This document shows positions 27,112 through 37,120 of a stretch of 64,000 nt of DNA, in pieces. Position numbers and translations under genes: made by a program. Positions within the stretch are counted from its first letter, which is position 1; each line of letters opens with the position of its first letter. Under the pieces are notes generated by a model that saw only the letters and a list, made by a program, of their open reading frames with translations, was not told the origin of the DNA and made no database searches. Source of the DNA: an uncultured Pelagibacteraceae bacterium (lineage in GTDB: Bacteria; Pseudomonadota; Alphaproteobacteria; Pelagibacterales; Pelagibacteraceae); assembly GCA_902565935.1 (NCBI GenBank), contig CACFGT010000005.1, forward strand, positions 1 to 64,000, given 5' to 3'.

Positions 27112-28302
27112 TTATCTTTGTTTTTTAGTTTTAAATTTTCCGCCTTTAACTTCTTGTTCTAAGAAAGAACCTTCAGCTTCACCGACGCTAGTAAAAGTAA
27201 CTCCAGTTGCACCTTCGTAGTCAACTTTTTTACCTTTAGCTAATAAATCTAAACCTTTTTTAAGTTCACCTGGGTAAATTTTTGTTCCAGGGCCATTAGC
27301 AACATCCATTACATTTTTTGCAATTGATGCTCTATCAGCTGATCCACCTGCTTGCATTGCTAAAACAATTAATGCAGCAGCATCATAAGACTCTCCAGTG
27401 TAAGGTCCTGAGCTATCTATTCCACCATCACTTGCAACTTTAGCAAAAACTCCAGCACCTTTTCCAGTTGATCCTGGCATTGAACCAAAAGATTTTCTTA
27501 AGTCTTTACCAAACGCATCAACTAAAGACTGACCAATCATACCATCAGATAAAATAAATTTATCAAATGCGCCAGAGTCTAAAGACGCTTGGATAATTCC
27601 TTTTCCACCTTGGTCTAAATAACCAATTACAGCTACTGCATCACCACCTGCTGAAGCAAGAGTGGCTACCTCAGAAGAATAGTCTGCTTTTCCATCTTCG
27701 TGAGCTGTGACTGCTGTAACTTTAATGCCGTGAGCCTCTACAGCTGCTTTGTAAACATCTGCTAAACCTTTTCCATAGTCATTGTTTGTATAAGTGATTG
27801 CAACGCTTTTAACTTTTCTGTCCTTAGTAATATCTGCTAAAATTTGACCACCTCTAGCGTCTGACGGAGCTGTTCTAAAGAAATATCCTTTATCGTCTAA
27901 AGTAGTTAATCCAGGAGATGTTGCTGATGGTGAAATCATCACCACACCATTTGGAACTGCAACGTTAGATGCAATTGCACCTGTAACACCAGAACAATCA
28001 GCACCCATTATTGCTGCAACACCTTGTGAAATAACTCCTTCTGCAGCAGCAGTTGCAGCAGCTGAGTCAACACATGTTGAGTCTGCTCTAATTACAGTTA
28101 TTTTTTTTCCATTAAGCAATGAACCAGAGTCTGATGCCTCTTTAAAAGCAAGTTCTGCTGAAGCAGCCATCGCTGGTGTAAGAGATTCAATCGGACCTGT
28201 AAATCCCAAAATGATTCCCATTTTAATCCCATGTCCATCTGCAGATACATTTGATGTAAACCCAAATACAAATGCTAATGCAGCGATAAGTAATCTTTTC
28301 AT
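27112..28302 (-). CDS. Branched-chain amino acid-type ABC transporter substrate-binding protein
   Basis: Signal peptide; KMGIILGFTGPIESLTPAMAASAELAFKEA; AAIMGADCSGVTGAIA; paired with adjacent LivGFHM genes. Confidence 0.9.
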   Translation of the reverse strand: MKRLLIAALAFVFGFTSNVSADGHGIKMGIILGFTGPIESLTPAMAASAELAFKEASDSGSLLNGKKITVIRADSTCVDSAAATAAAEGVISQGVAAIMGADCSGVTGAIASNVAVPNGVVMISPSATSPGLTTLDDKGYFFRTAPSDARGGQILADITKDRKVKSVAITYTNNDYGKGLADVYKAAVEAHGIKVTAVTAHEDGKADYSSEVATLASAGGDAVAVIGYLDQGGKGIIQASLDSGAFDKFILSDGMIGQSLVDAFGKDLRKSFGSMPGSTGKGAGVFAKVASDGGIDSSGPYTGESYDAAALIVLAMQAGGSADRASIAKNVMDVANGPGTKIYPGELKKGLDLLAKGKKVDYEGATGVTFTSVGEAEGSFLEQEVKGGKFKTKKQR

Positions 28303-28416
28303 TATGTTCCTTTTTCTTGTTTAAATTAATTTATATAAGTGGAAATTAAATATAATTTAAAAAAATTTTCAACAAGCAAATTAACTAAATTTGTAGTAGC
28401 TTTGGTTAATTTAATT

Positions 28417-29163
28417 ATGAAATCAAATAAAATAGAGCCAAAATTTATTACAAAGCATAATCCTAGAGTTGGATTAATCGCTTTAGCAACCGACTTTATC
28501 ATCGAAAAGGATTTCATCAATGTGATTAAAGATAAAGAAATAGATTTTTTTGTAAATAGAATTGAATGTTTCAATCCACTTACAAAAGAAAATTTAATAA
28601 AGATGTCTGAAAAAGTTACAGAGGTGACCAATAATATTTTACCTAATGAAGAGATTGATTGTGTCGTATATGGCTGCACATCTGGAACAATAGCAGCAGG
28701 TTTTGAATCAATTGAAAAGAAAGTTAAAGCAGCAAAACCAAAAGCAAAACTTACAACACCTAGCTCTGCAGCAATCAAGGCATTAAAAAAATTCAATGTT
28801 AAAAAATTAGCAATTTTTACCCCGTATAGTAAAAAATTAAATGATCAAATTATAAATCATTTTTCCGAAGAAAAATTTGATATTGTATCGAACTCGTATT
28901 TAGACATTGCAGCAGATTACGATATTGGAAAAGTTGACCAAAATTTTTTATTTGAAATATTATCAAACATGAATATTGCTGATGCAGATGCATTGTTTAT
29001 TTCTTGCACAGCTTTACCTGTGTTACATATAATTGAAAAGTTAGAAAAAAAAATTAACAAACCTGTTCTATCCAGCAATCAAACTTTAATTTGGAACACT
29101 TTAGAGGAAATTGGTAAAAATACAGATATCAAAGGATTTGGGAAACTATTTCTTAAAAATTAA
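28417..29163 (+). CDS. Asp/Glu racemase / maleate isomerase / arylmalonate decarboxylase family protein (EutA-like)
   Basis: NPRVGLIALATDFIIEKDF; VVYGCTSGTIAAG; LFISCTALPVLHII (two-Cys family pattern). ORF track extends upstream to GTG 28339. Confidence 0.75.
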   Translation: MKSNKIEPKFITKHNPRVGLIALATDFIIEKDFINVIKDKEIDFFVNRIECFNPLTKENLIKMSEKVTEVTNNILPNEEIDCVVYGCTSGTIAAGFESIEKKVKAAKPKAKLTTPSSAAIKALKKFNVKKLAIFTPYSKKLNDQIINHFSEEKFDIVSNSYLDIAADYDIGKVDQNFLFEILSNMNIADADALFISCTALPVLHIIEKLEKKINKPVLSSNQTLIWNTLEEIGKNTDIKGFGKLFLKN

Positions 29164-29165
29164 TT

Positions 29166-30335
29166 ATGCATTTTGCAAAAGAAGAATACAAGCAAAGACT
29201 TTTAAAAGTTCAAAAAATGATGCAAGAGAAAGGTATTGAACTTTTAATTTCACACGACACTAACAATATAAACTATTTAACAGGTTATGATGCATGGTCT
29301 TTTTATTATGCACAATGTGCAATAGTTCATATTAATGCTGATGAACCTATATGTTTTGTAAGAGATCAAGATGCTGGAGGGGCTTATATAAAAACTTATC
29401 TCAAAAAAGAAAATATAATTGTTTATGATGAACATTATATTCATACATGGCCTAAACATCCTTACGATTATCTTGTCAAAGTAATAAAAGAAAAAAAGTG
29501 GGATAAACTTTCTATAGGTTTAGAAATGGATGCACATTATTTTACAGCATTCTGTTATGAAAAAATTAAAAACGGCTTACCTGATGCAAAGATAAAAGAT
29601 TCAGATAGATTGGTTAATTGGGCAAGATTAGTAAAGTCTAATGCTGAGATAAATTTAATGAAATCTGCAGCAAAGATTTCAGAATTAGGGATGAAAAAAG
29701 CCTTTGAAGTAATTAATCCAGGTGTAAGACAATGTGATGCTGTAGGTGAAATTCAAAAAGCATTATTTTATGGAACACCTGAGTTTGGTGGTGAATATTC
29801 AAGTATTGCAACACTATTACCAACAGGTAAAGGTACATCAGCTTCACATTTAACAGCAACACAAGATGAATTTGTTGAGGGTGAAGCAACAATTGTTGAG
29901 CTGTCTGGAGTATATAAAAGATATCATGCACCAATGGCTCGAACAGTACTACTTGGAAAACCTGACAAATTAAAGATAGAGACGATGAAAAAAACTATCG
30001 AAGCATTACAAGCTGGAATAGATGTAACAAAACCTGGCAATACTGTTGATGATGTTGCGCAAGCATTTTGGAAAGTACTGGATAAATATGGAATTCAAAA
30101 AAATTCAAGAACTGGTTACTCAATAGGTATAGGTTATCCACCTGATTGGGGTGAACATACTTTAAATATTTACAAAGGTGATATGACTCTTTTAGAACCT
30201 AACATATGTTTTCATATGATTGCTGTAATGCAATTTGGAGATTGGGGAGTGGAAGCCTCTGAAGCAATTAGAGTAACTGATAAAGGAGCAGAACTTTTTT
30301 GCAATTTATCAAAAGAACTTCACGTTAAAAGCTAA
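29166..30335 (+). CDS. M24-family peptidase/hydrolase, ectoine hydrolase (DoeA/EutD)-like
   Basis: Creatinase-like N domain (LLISHDTNNINYLTGYDAWSFYYAQ) and M24 pita-bread domain (GEATIVELSGVYKRYHAPMARTVLLG); adjacent EutA-like gene. Confidence 0.7.
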   Translation: MHFAKEEYKQRLLKVQKMMQEKGIELLISHDTNNINYLTGYDAWSFYYAQCAIVHINADEPICFVRDQDAGGAYIKTYLKKENIIVYDEHYIHTWPKHPYDYLVKVIKEKKWDKLSIGLEMDAHYFTAFCYEKIKNGLPDAKIKDSDRLVNWARLVKSNAEINLMKSAAKISELGMKKAFEVINPGVRQCDAVGEIQKALFYGTPEFGGEYSSIATLLPTGKGTSASHLTATQDEFVEGEATIVELSGVYKRYHAPMARTVLLGKPDKLKIETMKKTIEALQAGIDVTKPGNTVDDVAQAFWKVLDKYGIQKNSRTGYSIGIGYPPDWGEHTLNIYKGDMTLLEPNICFHMIAVMQFGDWGVEASEAIRVTDKGAELFCNLSKELHVKS

Positions 30336-30387
30336 TTATTAATGGTTGATATTTGTTTATACAAATGTTTTAAATTCATTTTAATTT

Positions 30388-31473
30388 ATGTCAGTTAATA
30401 AAGAATTCGTTAAATTTGAAAATGTAGATAAAAGCTACGACGGTAAAGTCTTAGTTGTAAAAAATCTTCAATTAGATATCGCTGAAGGTGAATTTATAAC
30501 AATGTTAGGGCCATCGGGTTCTGGAAAAACAACTTGTTTAATGATGTTAGCAGGATTTGAAACTCCAACAAATGGTGAAATTTATTTAGGAGGAAAAGCT
30601 ATTTCAAGTATACCTCCTCATAAAAGAGGAATTGGTATGGTATTTCAAAATTACGCCTTGTTCCCTCATATGACAGTTTATGAAAATTTAGCATTCCCTT
30701 TAAGAGTTAGAAAAATTCCAAAAGATGAAGCAGATAAAAAAATTGATAAGGCGTTATCTATGGTATCACTTCAAGGATTTGCATCTAGAATGCCAGGCCA
30801 ATTATCAGGAGGTCAACAACAAAGAGTAGCTGTGGCACGATCTCTGGTATTTGACCCACAATTAGTTTTAATGGATGAACCATTAGGAGCTTTAGATAAA
30901 AATTTAAGAGAAAGTATGCAGTATGAAATTAAACATATTCACGAAAGCATTGGTGTGACAGTTGTTTATGTTACTCACGATCAGAGTGAGGCTTTAACGA
31001 TGTCAAATCGTATCGCAGTATTCAATGATGGTAAAGTTCAACAGCTATCAAGTCCTGATGAATTATATGAGAAACCTGTAAATTCATTTGTCGCCGAGTT
31101 TATAGGAGAGAATAATACTTTTGGTGGTGAAGTTTCAGATATTTCTGATGGAAAGTGTAAAGTTAAATTAGCAAATGCAGAAATAATTGCTAATCCAATT
31201 TCAGTAAAAGGTAAAGGAGAAAGGACTACTGTATCTTTAAGACCTGAGCGAGCATTAATCAATCCAAGTACAAAAATGGATAATCTTCATAAAGGAAAAA
31301 TAGAGGAAGTTATTTATCATGGGGACCATACAAGAGTAAGAATAAATCTTTTAGGCAACCCAGAGTTTATTTTAAAAGTTCCAAATAGTTCGTCTAACCT
31401 AGATATTAAACTTGGAAACGAGATTAACATCGGATGGAATAGTGATGACGCCCGGGCACTTGACCCAAAATAG
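30388..31473 (+). CDS. Spermidine/putrescine-type ABC transporter ATP-binding protein (PotA family)
   Basis: GPSGSGKTT; GMVFQNYALFPHMTVYENLAFPL; LSGGQQQRVAVARSL; C-terminal TOBE-like region. Confidence 0.92.
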   Translation: MSVNKEFVKFENVDKSYDGKVLVVKNLQLDIAEGEFITMLGPSGSGKTTCLMMLAGFETPTNGEIYLGGKAISSIPPHKRGIGMVFQNYALFPHMTVYENLAFPLRVRKIPKDEADKKIDKALSMVSLQGFASRMPGQLSGGQQQRVAVARSLVFDPQLVLMDEPLGALDKNLRESMQYEIKHIHESIGVTVVYVTHDQSEALTMSNRIAVFNDGKVQQLSSPDELYEKPVNSFVAEFIGENNTFGGEVSDISDGKCKVKLANAEIIANPISVKGKGERTTVSLRPERALINPSTKMDNLHKGKIEEVIYHGDHTRVRINLLGNPEFILKVPNSSSNLDIKLGNEINIGWNSDDARALDPK

Positions 31474-31548
31474 ACATTCTACAATTATTGTATAAGTAGA
31501 TAAAAAGGGTTGTTGACTCTCTTCTCTGAAGTTGTTTTAATTAGCTTT

Positions 31549-31562
31549 TTTAAACGTTTAAA
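31549..31562. promoter_or_regulatory. 14-bp perfect palindrome directly upstream of the SBP ribosome-binding site
   Basis: tttaaacgtttaaa, immediately 5' of ggaggaaaaatg. Confidence 0.35.
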
Positions 31563-31572
31563 CGGAGGAAAA

Positions 31573-32700
31573 ATGAAAAAACTAAGTAAAATATTACTAG
31601 CTATTTCTTTTGTACTTTCACTAACTACTTCAGCATTTGCAACAACAGTAACTGCAGTGTCTTGGGGTGGGGCTTATACTGAGTCTCAAAAGTTAGGTTA
31701 TGGTGATCCAACTGCTAAAAAACTAGGCATTAACATTGCTTGGGTTGATTATTCAGGTGGTTTATCAGAAATCAAAGCACAAAAAGAAGCTGGAAAGATC
31801 ACGTGGGATATAATGGACGTGTTCGCGATGGATACTATTACTGGATGTGATGAAGGATTATTTGTTGAATTTGATTTTGACAAAGACTTCCCACCAGCTC
31901 CAGATGGAACTCCAGCAAGTAAAGATTTCTTTACTGCAATGCCAAGTAAATGTGCTGTAGGAAATATTTTATATTCTTGGAACTACGCTTATAACACTGA
32001 AAACGTTAAAGGCACTCCAAAGACTATCAAAGATTTCTTTAACACAAAGAAATTCCCTGGAAAAAGAGCTATCTACAAAAGCGCTTTAACTAATTTAGAG
32101 ATCGCTTTAGCTGCAGATGGTATCAAGCCAGGTAAAGGCGGAGCAAAAATCTACAAAGCTTTAGAAACAGAAAAAGGTGTTGAAAGAGCAATGAACAAGA
32201 TCAAAAAACTTTGCACAGACCCTAACGGTGGATGTGTATTTTGGTCTGCAGGTGCTCAACCACCAGAACTGTTAGTATCAGGTGAAGTAGTAATGGCTAC
32301 TGGTTGGAATGGTAGATTCTTCAATGCAGAAATTGGAGAAGGTGCGCCAATCAAACAAGTTTGGGATGGCCAAGGTCTTGACTACGAATATTTCGTACAA
32401 GTTAAAGGTGGACCAAACGATGCTAATGGTATGGCTAAAAAAGCTTTAGCTATGATGACTAGTTCTGAAATGTTAGCAGGAAGTGCTAAATACATTGCAT
32501 ATGCTCCTTGGAGAAAATCTTCAATTGGTATTATGGAAAAAGGTGAGCCTTGGTATAAAGATGGTAAGACTAACATGGTACCACAAATGCCAACTGCACC
32601 AGCTAACACTAAAAACTACTTCCTAGTAGATCCAATTTTCTGGGCTGATAACGGTACAGAGCTTGGTGAAAAATGGGAAGCTATGAAAGCTGGTCTATAA
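31573..32700 (+). CDS. Spermidine/putrescine-type ABC transporter substrate-binding protein (PotD family)
   Basis: Signal peptide MKKLSKILLAISFVLSLTTSAFA; VTAVSWGGAYTESQKLGYGDPTAKKLGINI. Start placed at the internal ATG with good SD (track starts at 31510). Confidence 0.9.
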   Translation: MKKLSKILLAISFVLSLTTSAFATTVTAVSWGGAYTESQKLGYGDPTAKKLGINIAWVDYSGGLSEIKAQKEAGKITWDIMDVFAMDTITGCDEGLFVEFDFDKDFPPAPDGTPASKDFFTAMPSKCAVGNILYSWNYAYNTENVKGTPKTIKDFFNTKKFPGKRAIYKSALTNLEIALAADGIKPGKGGAKIYKALETEKGVERAMNKIKKLCTDPNGGCVFWSAGAQPPELLVSGEVVMATGWNGRFFNAEIGEGAPIKQVWDGQGLDYEYFVQVKGGPNDANGMAKKALAMMTSSEMLAGSAKYIAYAPWRKSSIGIMEKGEPWYKDGKTNMVPQMPTAPANTKNYFLVDPIFWADNGTELGEKWEAMKAGL

Positions 32701-32739
32701 TTTAAGTTTTAAAGAACTTAATTATATATTATAATTTAA

Positions 32740-32767
32740 GGGCGGTTATTTATAACCGCCCTTTTTT
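32740..32767 (+). terminator. Rho-independent terminator between SBP and permease genes
   Basis: gggcggtta-ttta-taaccgccc stem-loop followed by a T-run. Confidence 0.87.
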
Positions 32768-32771
32768 ATTT

Positions 32772-34025
32772 ATGAGCTCAGAAACAAAACAGATTTTAAC
32801 TACAGACGGAATACCCTTAGAGGTTAGTCTTAAAAAAGCAGAAAGAAAGAATAAGATCAAAGCTTTCTTGCTTGTTGCTCCTTTATTATTTTTCTTAATA
32901 ATTACGTATGTCTTTCCAATAGGGGATATGTTGTTCAGAAGTGTTGATGATAAAATGGTAACTCAAATGCTTCCAAAAACTTTTAAAGCAATGGAAACCT
33001 GGGATGGTCAAGAGTTACCTGAGGAAGAGGTTTTTGCAGCTTTTCATGAAGATTTTATTAAATTAGTTGAAGATAAACGTGAAGGTAAATTATCTACTCA
33101 GTTAAATTATACAAAAAATGGATTTAAAAGTATTATTAAAAAATTAAGAAGAAAATCAAAATCATTTGAAGAAGGAAACTATAAGGAACAAATAATGTCA
33201 GTTCATAAAAGATGGGCTGATGTTGAGTACTGGAGAGCAATCAAAAGAAGAGCCCCTGAATTTACAAGTCAAAAATATCTAAAAGGAATGGATATGTATG
33301 TAAATGAAGAGGGAAAAATAGTAAGTGTTGAGGAGGACAGAAGAATTCATAGAGTGTTGTGGTTAAGGACTTTGGAAATTGCATTTTTTGTAACGGTCTT
33401 TTGTTTTTTGATGGCTTATCCAATAGCTCATTTGTTAGCTACTCTGCCAATGAAATATAGTAACTTATTAATGATCTGCGTACTGCTCCCGTTTTGGACT
33501 TCATTACTTGTAAGAACTGCCAGTTGGATGATTTTGTTACAACAACAAGGTATCGTAAATGATTTCTTTGTTGGAATAGGATTAGTAGCAGATGATAATA
33601 GGCCTGAGATGATGTACAACAAGACAGGAAGTTACGTAGCAATGACACAAATCTTGCTGCCATTCATGGTGCTGCCATTATACAGTGTAATGAAAACTAT
33701 CTCACCAAGCTTAATGAGAGCTGGAAAATCATTAGGTGGAACACCATTTGTAGCATTTTGGAAGGTTTACTTCCCACTAACAATCCCTGGAATAGGCGCA
33801 GGTTGCTTACTAGTATTCATTTTAGCGATTGGTTATTACATTACACCAGCCTTAGTTGGTGGTGCATCTGGGACTTTAATTAGTAACCAGATTGCCTTTC
33901 ACATGAAAAGCACCCTAGACTGGAGTTTTGCATCTGCAATGGGATTAATGTTGTTAAGTGGAGTGTTGGTGATTTATTGGCTTTATAACAAAATAGTAGG
34001 AATAGATAATATCAAGTTAGGATAA
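32772..34025 (+). CDS. ABC transporter permease (PotB family) with a large insert after TM1
   Basis: LLPFWTSLLVRTASWMILLQQQGIVNDFFVGIGL; EAA-like loop AGKSLGGTPFVAFWKVYFPLTIPGIGAG. Confidence 0.9.
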   Translation: MSSETKQILTTDGIPLEVSLKKAERKNKIKAFLLVAPLLFFLIITYVFPIGDMLFRSVDDKMVTQMLPKTFKAMETWDGQELPEEEVFAAFHEDFIKLVEDKREGKLSTQLNYTKNGFKSIIKKLRRKSKSFEEGNYKEQIMSVHKRWADVEYWRAIKRRAPEFTSQKYLKGMDMYVNEEGKIVSVEEDRRIHRVLWLRTLEIAFFVTVFCFLMAYPIAHLLATLPMKYSNLLMICVLLPFWTSLLVRTASWMILLQQQGIVNDFFVGIGLVADDNRPEMMYNKTGSYVAMTQILLPFMVLPLYSVMKTISPSLMRAGKSLGGTPFVAFWKVYFPLTIPGIGAGCLLVFILAIGYYITPALVGGASGTLISNQIAFHMKSTLDWSFASAMGLMLLSGVLVIYWLYNKIVGIDNIKLG

Positions 34026-34030
34026 TTAGG

Positions 34031-34885
34031 ATGGCATTACCAAAATATACAGAACCACATTATAGAATTTGGCATTATATCTATTTAACAATTTGTGGTG
34101 CAGTTTTCTTTTTTCTTATTGCACCTTTATTTGTAATCTTTCCATTATCATTTAACGCGGAGGAATTTTTAAGTTTCTCTGATGGGATGAAAAGACTTGA
34201 TCCAGATGCTTTTTCTTTAAGATGGTATAAAGATATGATCTATGGAACTAAAAATCCTTGGGGATTAGCTGCTAAGAATAGTTTTATTATCGCAATTTTT
34301 GCAACAATAGGTTCAGTGATACTTGGAACTGTTGCTGCTCTTGGATTGAGTAGCAGACATATGCCATACAAAGGTTTGATAATGGCTGTTTTAATTTCAC
34401 CAATGATAGTACCTTTAATTATTTCAGGTGTTGCAATATTTTTCTTTATGGCAAAGGCTGGTTTGGCAGCAACCCATACAGGTATTGTTCTTGCTCATAT
34501 AATTTTAGGAACACCATTTGTTGTAATCACAGTTACAGCTACACTTTCAGGATTTGACCATAGTGTAACTAGAGCTGCTGCAAGTTTGGGTAGTGATCCA
34601 GTAAATACCTTTATGAAAATTACTTTACCACTAATTTTACCTGGAGTTATTTCAGGTGGATTATTTGCTTTTGTGACTTCATTTGACGAAGTTGTAGTTG
34701 TTTTATTTTTAGCAGGATTAGAAAATACAACTATTCCTATTCAAATGTGGACAGGTTTAAGAGAGCAATTAAGTCCAACAATTCTAGCTGTTGCGACTTG
34801 TTTAATTATACTATCAACATTAATATTAGTAACCGCTGAGCTTTTGAGAAGACGATCAGAGAGGCTTAGAGGAATTAATCGATAG
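34031..34885 (+). CDS. ABC transporter permease (PotC family)
   Basis: RAAASLGSDPVNTFMKITLPLILPGVISGGLFAFVTSFDEVVVVLFL. Confidence 0.92.
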   Translation: MALPKYTEPHYRIWHYIYLTICGAVFFFLIAPLFVIFPLSFNAEEFLSFSDGMKRLDPDAFSLRWYKDMIYGTKNPWGLAAKNSFIIAIFATIGSVILGTVAALGLSSRHMPYKGLIMAVLISPMIVPLIISGVAIFFFMAKAGLAATHTGIVLAHIILGTPFVVITVTATLSGFDHSVTRAAASLGSDPVNTFMKITLPLILPGVISGGLFAFVTSFDEVVVVLFLAGLENTTIPIQMWTGLREQLSPTILAVATCLIILSTLILVTAELLRRRSERLRGINR

Positions 34886-34897
34886 TAAAATAATCAA

Positions 34898-37120
34898 ATG
34901 AAAATTAAGAATGTAGTAGTTATTGGATCAGGTACAATGGGTAGTGGTATAGCTGCACATCTCTGTAATGCCAATATCCCTGTCACGCTTTTAGATTTAA
35001 AAACTGAAATAAGTCAAAATGCTAGAGAACGAATTCATAAATCAAGACCGCCTTTATTAATTGATAAAACTAAAATTGATAATATTAAAGTTGGAAATAT
35101 ATCTGATGATTTCGATGTAGTTAAAGATGCTGACTGGATTGTCGAGGCAGTGGTAGAGAGAATTGATATTAAACATCAAATTTATGATAGAATTTTTGAA
35201 AGTAGAAAAGATGGAGCAATAGTTTCATCAAACACTTCTTCAATCCCAATTAAAGTTTTATCTCAAAATTTAAATAAAGATCAAAAAAAAGATTTTTGCA
35301 TCACTCATTTTTTTAATCCTGTTAGATACATGGGTCTTCTAGAGATAGTTAAGAATGAAGACAATGATTTAAATAAAATAAATCAATTAAAAGAATTTTG
35401 TGAAGTTGAGTTAGGTAAAGGTGCAATTGTTTGTAATGATACACCAGGTTTTCTAGGAAATAGGGTAGGTGTGTATGCAATGCAAATTGCAATGACTGAA
35501 GCATTTAAGATGAAACTTTCTGTTGAGGAGGCAGATGCAATCTTTGGAAGACCTATGGGTATACCTAAAACAGGAGTTTTTGGATTATATGATTTGATTG
35601 GAATAGATTTAATGGCAGATGTTTTAAAAAGTTTTATTAAAGAACTTCCAAAATCTGATGAGTTCCATGAGGTTGCTAAAGAAATTCCTTTAGTTAAAAA
35701 ATTAATCGAAACTGGATATACTGGGAGAAAAGGCAAAGGCGGATTCTATAGAATGAAGAAGACTGATAGTGGAAAAATTATGGAAGCTATTAATCTTGAA
35801 ACTGGCGAGTATTCAACAAGTCAAAAAATAGATATTAAGTCTGATAAAGTAGATTTAAAGGCTTTAATTAATAGAAAAGATAAGTATGGAGACTATGCTT
35901 GGTCAGTACTATCCAAGATAATAAAGTATGCTTCATCTCTAGTTCCTGGGATTACCAAAGAATTTAATGACATAGACGAGGCAATGAGACTTGGATTTAA
36001 TTGGGCGAAAGGACCTTTTGAGATGTTAGAAGAAATTGGTGTTAAAAATTTCTTTGATAAAGTTGATGAATATAAAGGTAATAATTTTTTAGAAAATTTG
36101 TCGAATTCTAAAGATGAAAATTTTTATGGTGAAAGGCAAAAATATACATCAATTGAAACTTTAGGTAAGATTAAGAAAACTGCCTCAAGTGTTGATGGCA
36201 ATAGTTCAGCTGCAATTTATAGATTTAATGATTTTAATATTGTTGAGTTTACGACTAAAGCTAATGCACTCGATTATGACTCAATGGATGCACTCAAGAA
36301 AGCAACTGATAAACCATTAATAATAATTAATGAAAGTATGCAATTTTCTGCTGGTGTTAACCTGACTTATACAATGGAATTTGCAAATAAAAATGATTTT
36401 AAATCGATAGAAAAATTTATTAAATATTTTCAAGAAACTTGCAAACATCTAAAGTATTCTAAATACCCAGTTATATCTGCTCCATCAGGTTTAACTTTGG
36501 GTGGAGGTTTTGAAGTTTTAGTACAAAGTAATTTCGTAGCCTCACATACAAATATTGTGATCGGATTAGTAGAAACTATTGTTGGATTAATTCCAGCTGG
36601 AGGCGGATGTAAAGAAATGCTAGCTAGATGGTTGAATACTGAAGAGGCTAAGAAAGATCCAAAATATGCACCTTTAAAAGTATTTGATATAATTGGCTAT
36701 GGTAGAACAGCTACGTCTCCAGTTGAGGCAGAACCTTTGAAATACTTATTACCTGAAAATAAAAGAATTATGAATAGAAATAGTTTGCTTGAAGTATCGA
36801 AAAAAATCTTAAATGAAAACAAGGACTTTAAAGCACCAAATGAGCTTACATTTAATTTACCGGGTAAGTCAGTTATTAATGATATGAACAAAATTTTAGA
36901 AAAACTTTACAATGATAAAGTTATATTGGATCATGGTTTGACTGTAGCAAAAGAATTAGCTCATGTATTAAGTGGTGGTGAAACTACAAAAGATAAAACT
37001 CTTACAGAGGATGATTTGTTTAAATTGGAACTTGATGCTTTTATGAGATTAATTGAGACCAAACAAACTCAAGATAGAATTAAACATACTCTTGCTACTG
37101 GTAAACCTTTAGTTAATTAA
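34898..37120 (+). CDS. 3-hydroxyacyl-CoA dehydrogenase / enoyl-CoA hydratase fusion (FadN-like domain order)
   Basis: N-terminal NAD-binding VVVIGSGTMGSGIAAHL, THFFNPVRYMGLLEIV; C-terminal crotonase-like segment SAPSGLTLGGGFEVLVQSNFVASH...VETIVGLIPAGGG. Confidence 0.85.
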   Translation: MKIKNVVVIGSGTMGSGIAAHLCNANIPVTLLDLKTEISQNARERIHKSRPPLLIDKTKIDNIKVGNISDDFDVVKDADWIVEAVVERIDIKHQIYDRIFESRKDGAIVSSNTSSIPIKVLSQNLNKDQKKDFCITHFFNPVRYMGLLEIVKNEDNDLNKINQLKEFCEVELGKGAIVCNDTPGFLGNRVGVYAMQIAMTEAFKMKLSVEEADAIFGRPMGIPKTGVFGLYDLIGIDLMADVLKSFIKELPKSDEFHEVAKEIPLVKKLIETGYTGRKGKGGFYRMKKTDSGKIMEAINLETGEYSTSQKIDIKSDKVDLKALINRKDKYGDYAWSVLSKIIKYASSLVPGITKEFNDIDEAMRLGFNWAKGPFEMLEEIGVKNFFDKVDEYKGNNFLENLSNSKDENFYGERQKYTSIETLGKIKKTASSVDGNSSAAIYRFNDFNIVEFTTKANALDYDSMDALKKATDKPLIIINESMQFSAGVNLTYTMEFANKNDFKSIEKFIKYFQETCKHLKYSKYPVISAPSGLTLGGGFEVLVQSNFVASHTNIVIGLVETIVGLIPAGGGCKEMLARWLNTEEAKKDPKYAPLKVFDIIGYGRTATSPVEAEPLKYLLPENKRIMNRNSLLEVSKKILNENKDFKAPNELTFNLPGKSVINDMNKILEKLYNDKVILDHGLTVAKELAHVLSGGETTKDKTLTEDDLFKLELDAFMRLIETKQTQDRIKHTLATGKPLVN

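Noticed and set aside
28326-28796. 156-aa minus-strand ORF
   Set aside because: Antisense to the EutA-like gene; shadow ORF without family motifs.
35383-35736. 117-aa minus-strand ORF
   Set aside because: Antisense to the HCDH-ECH fusion; composition of a shadow ORF.
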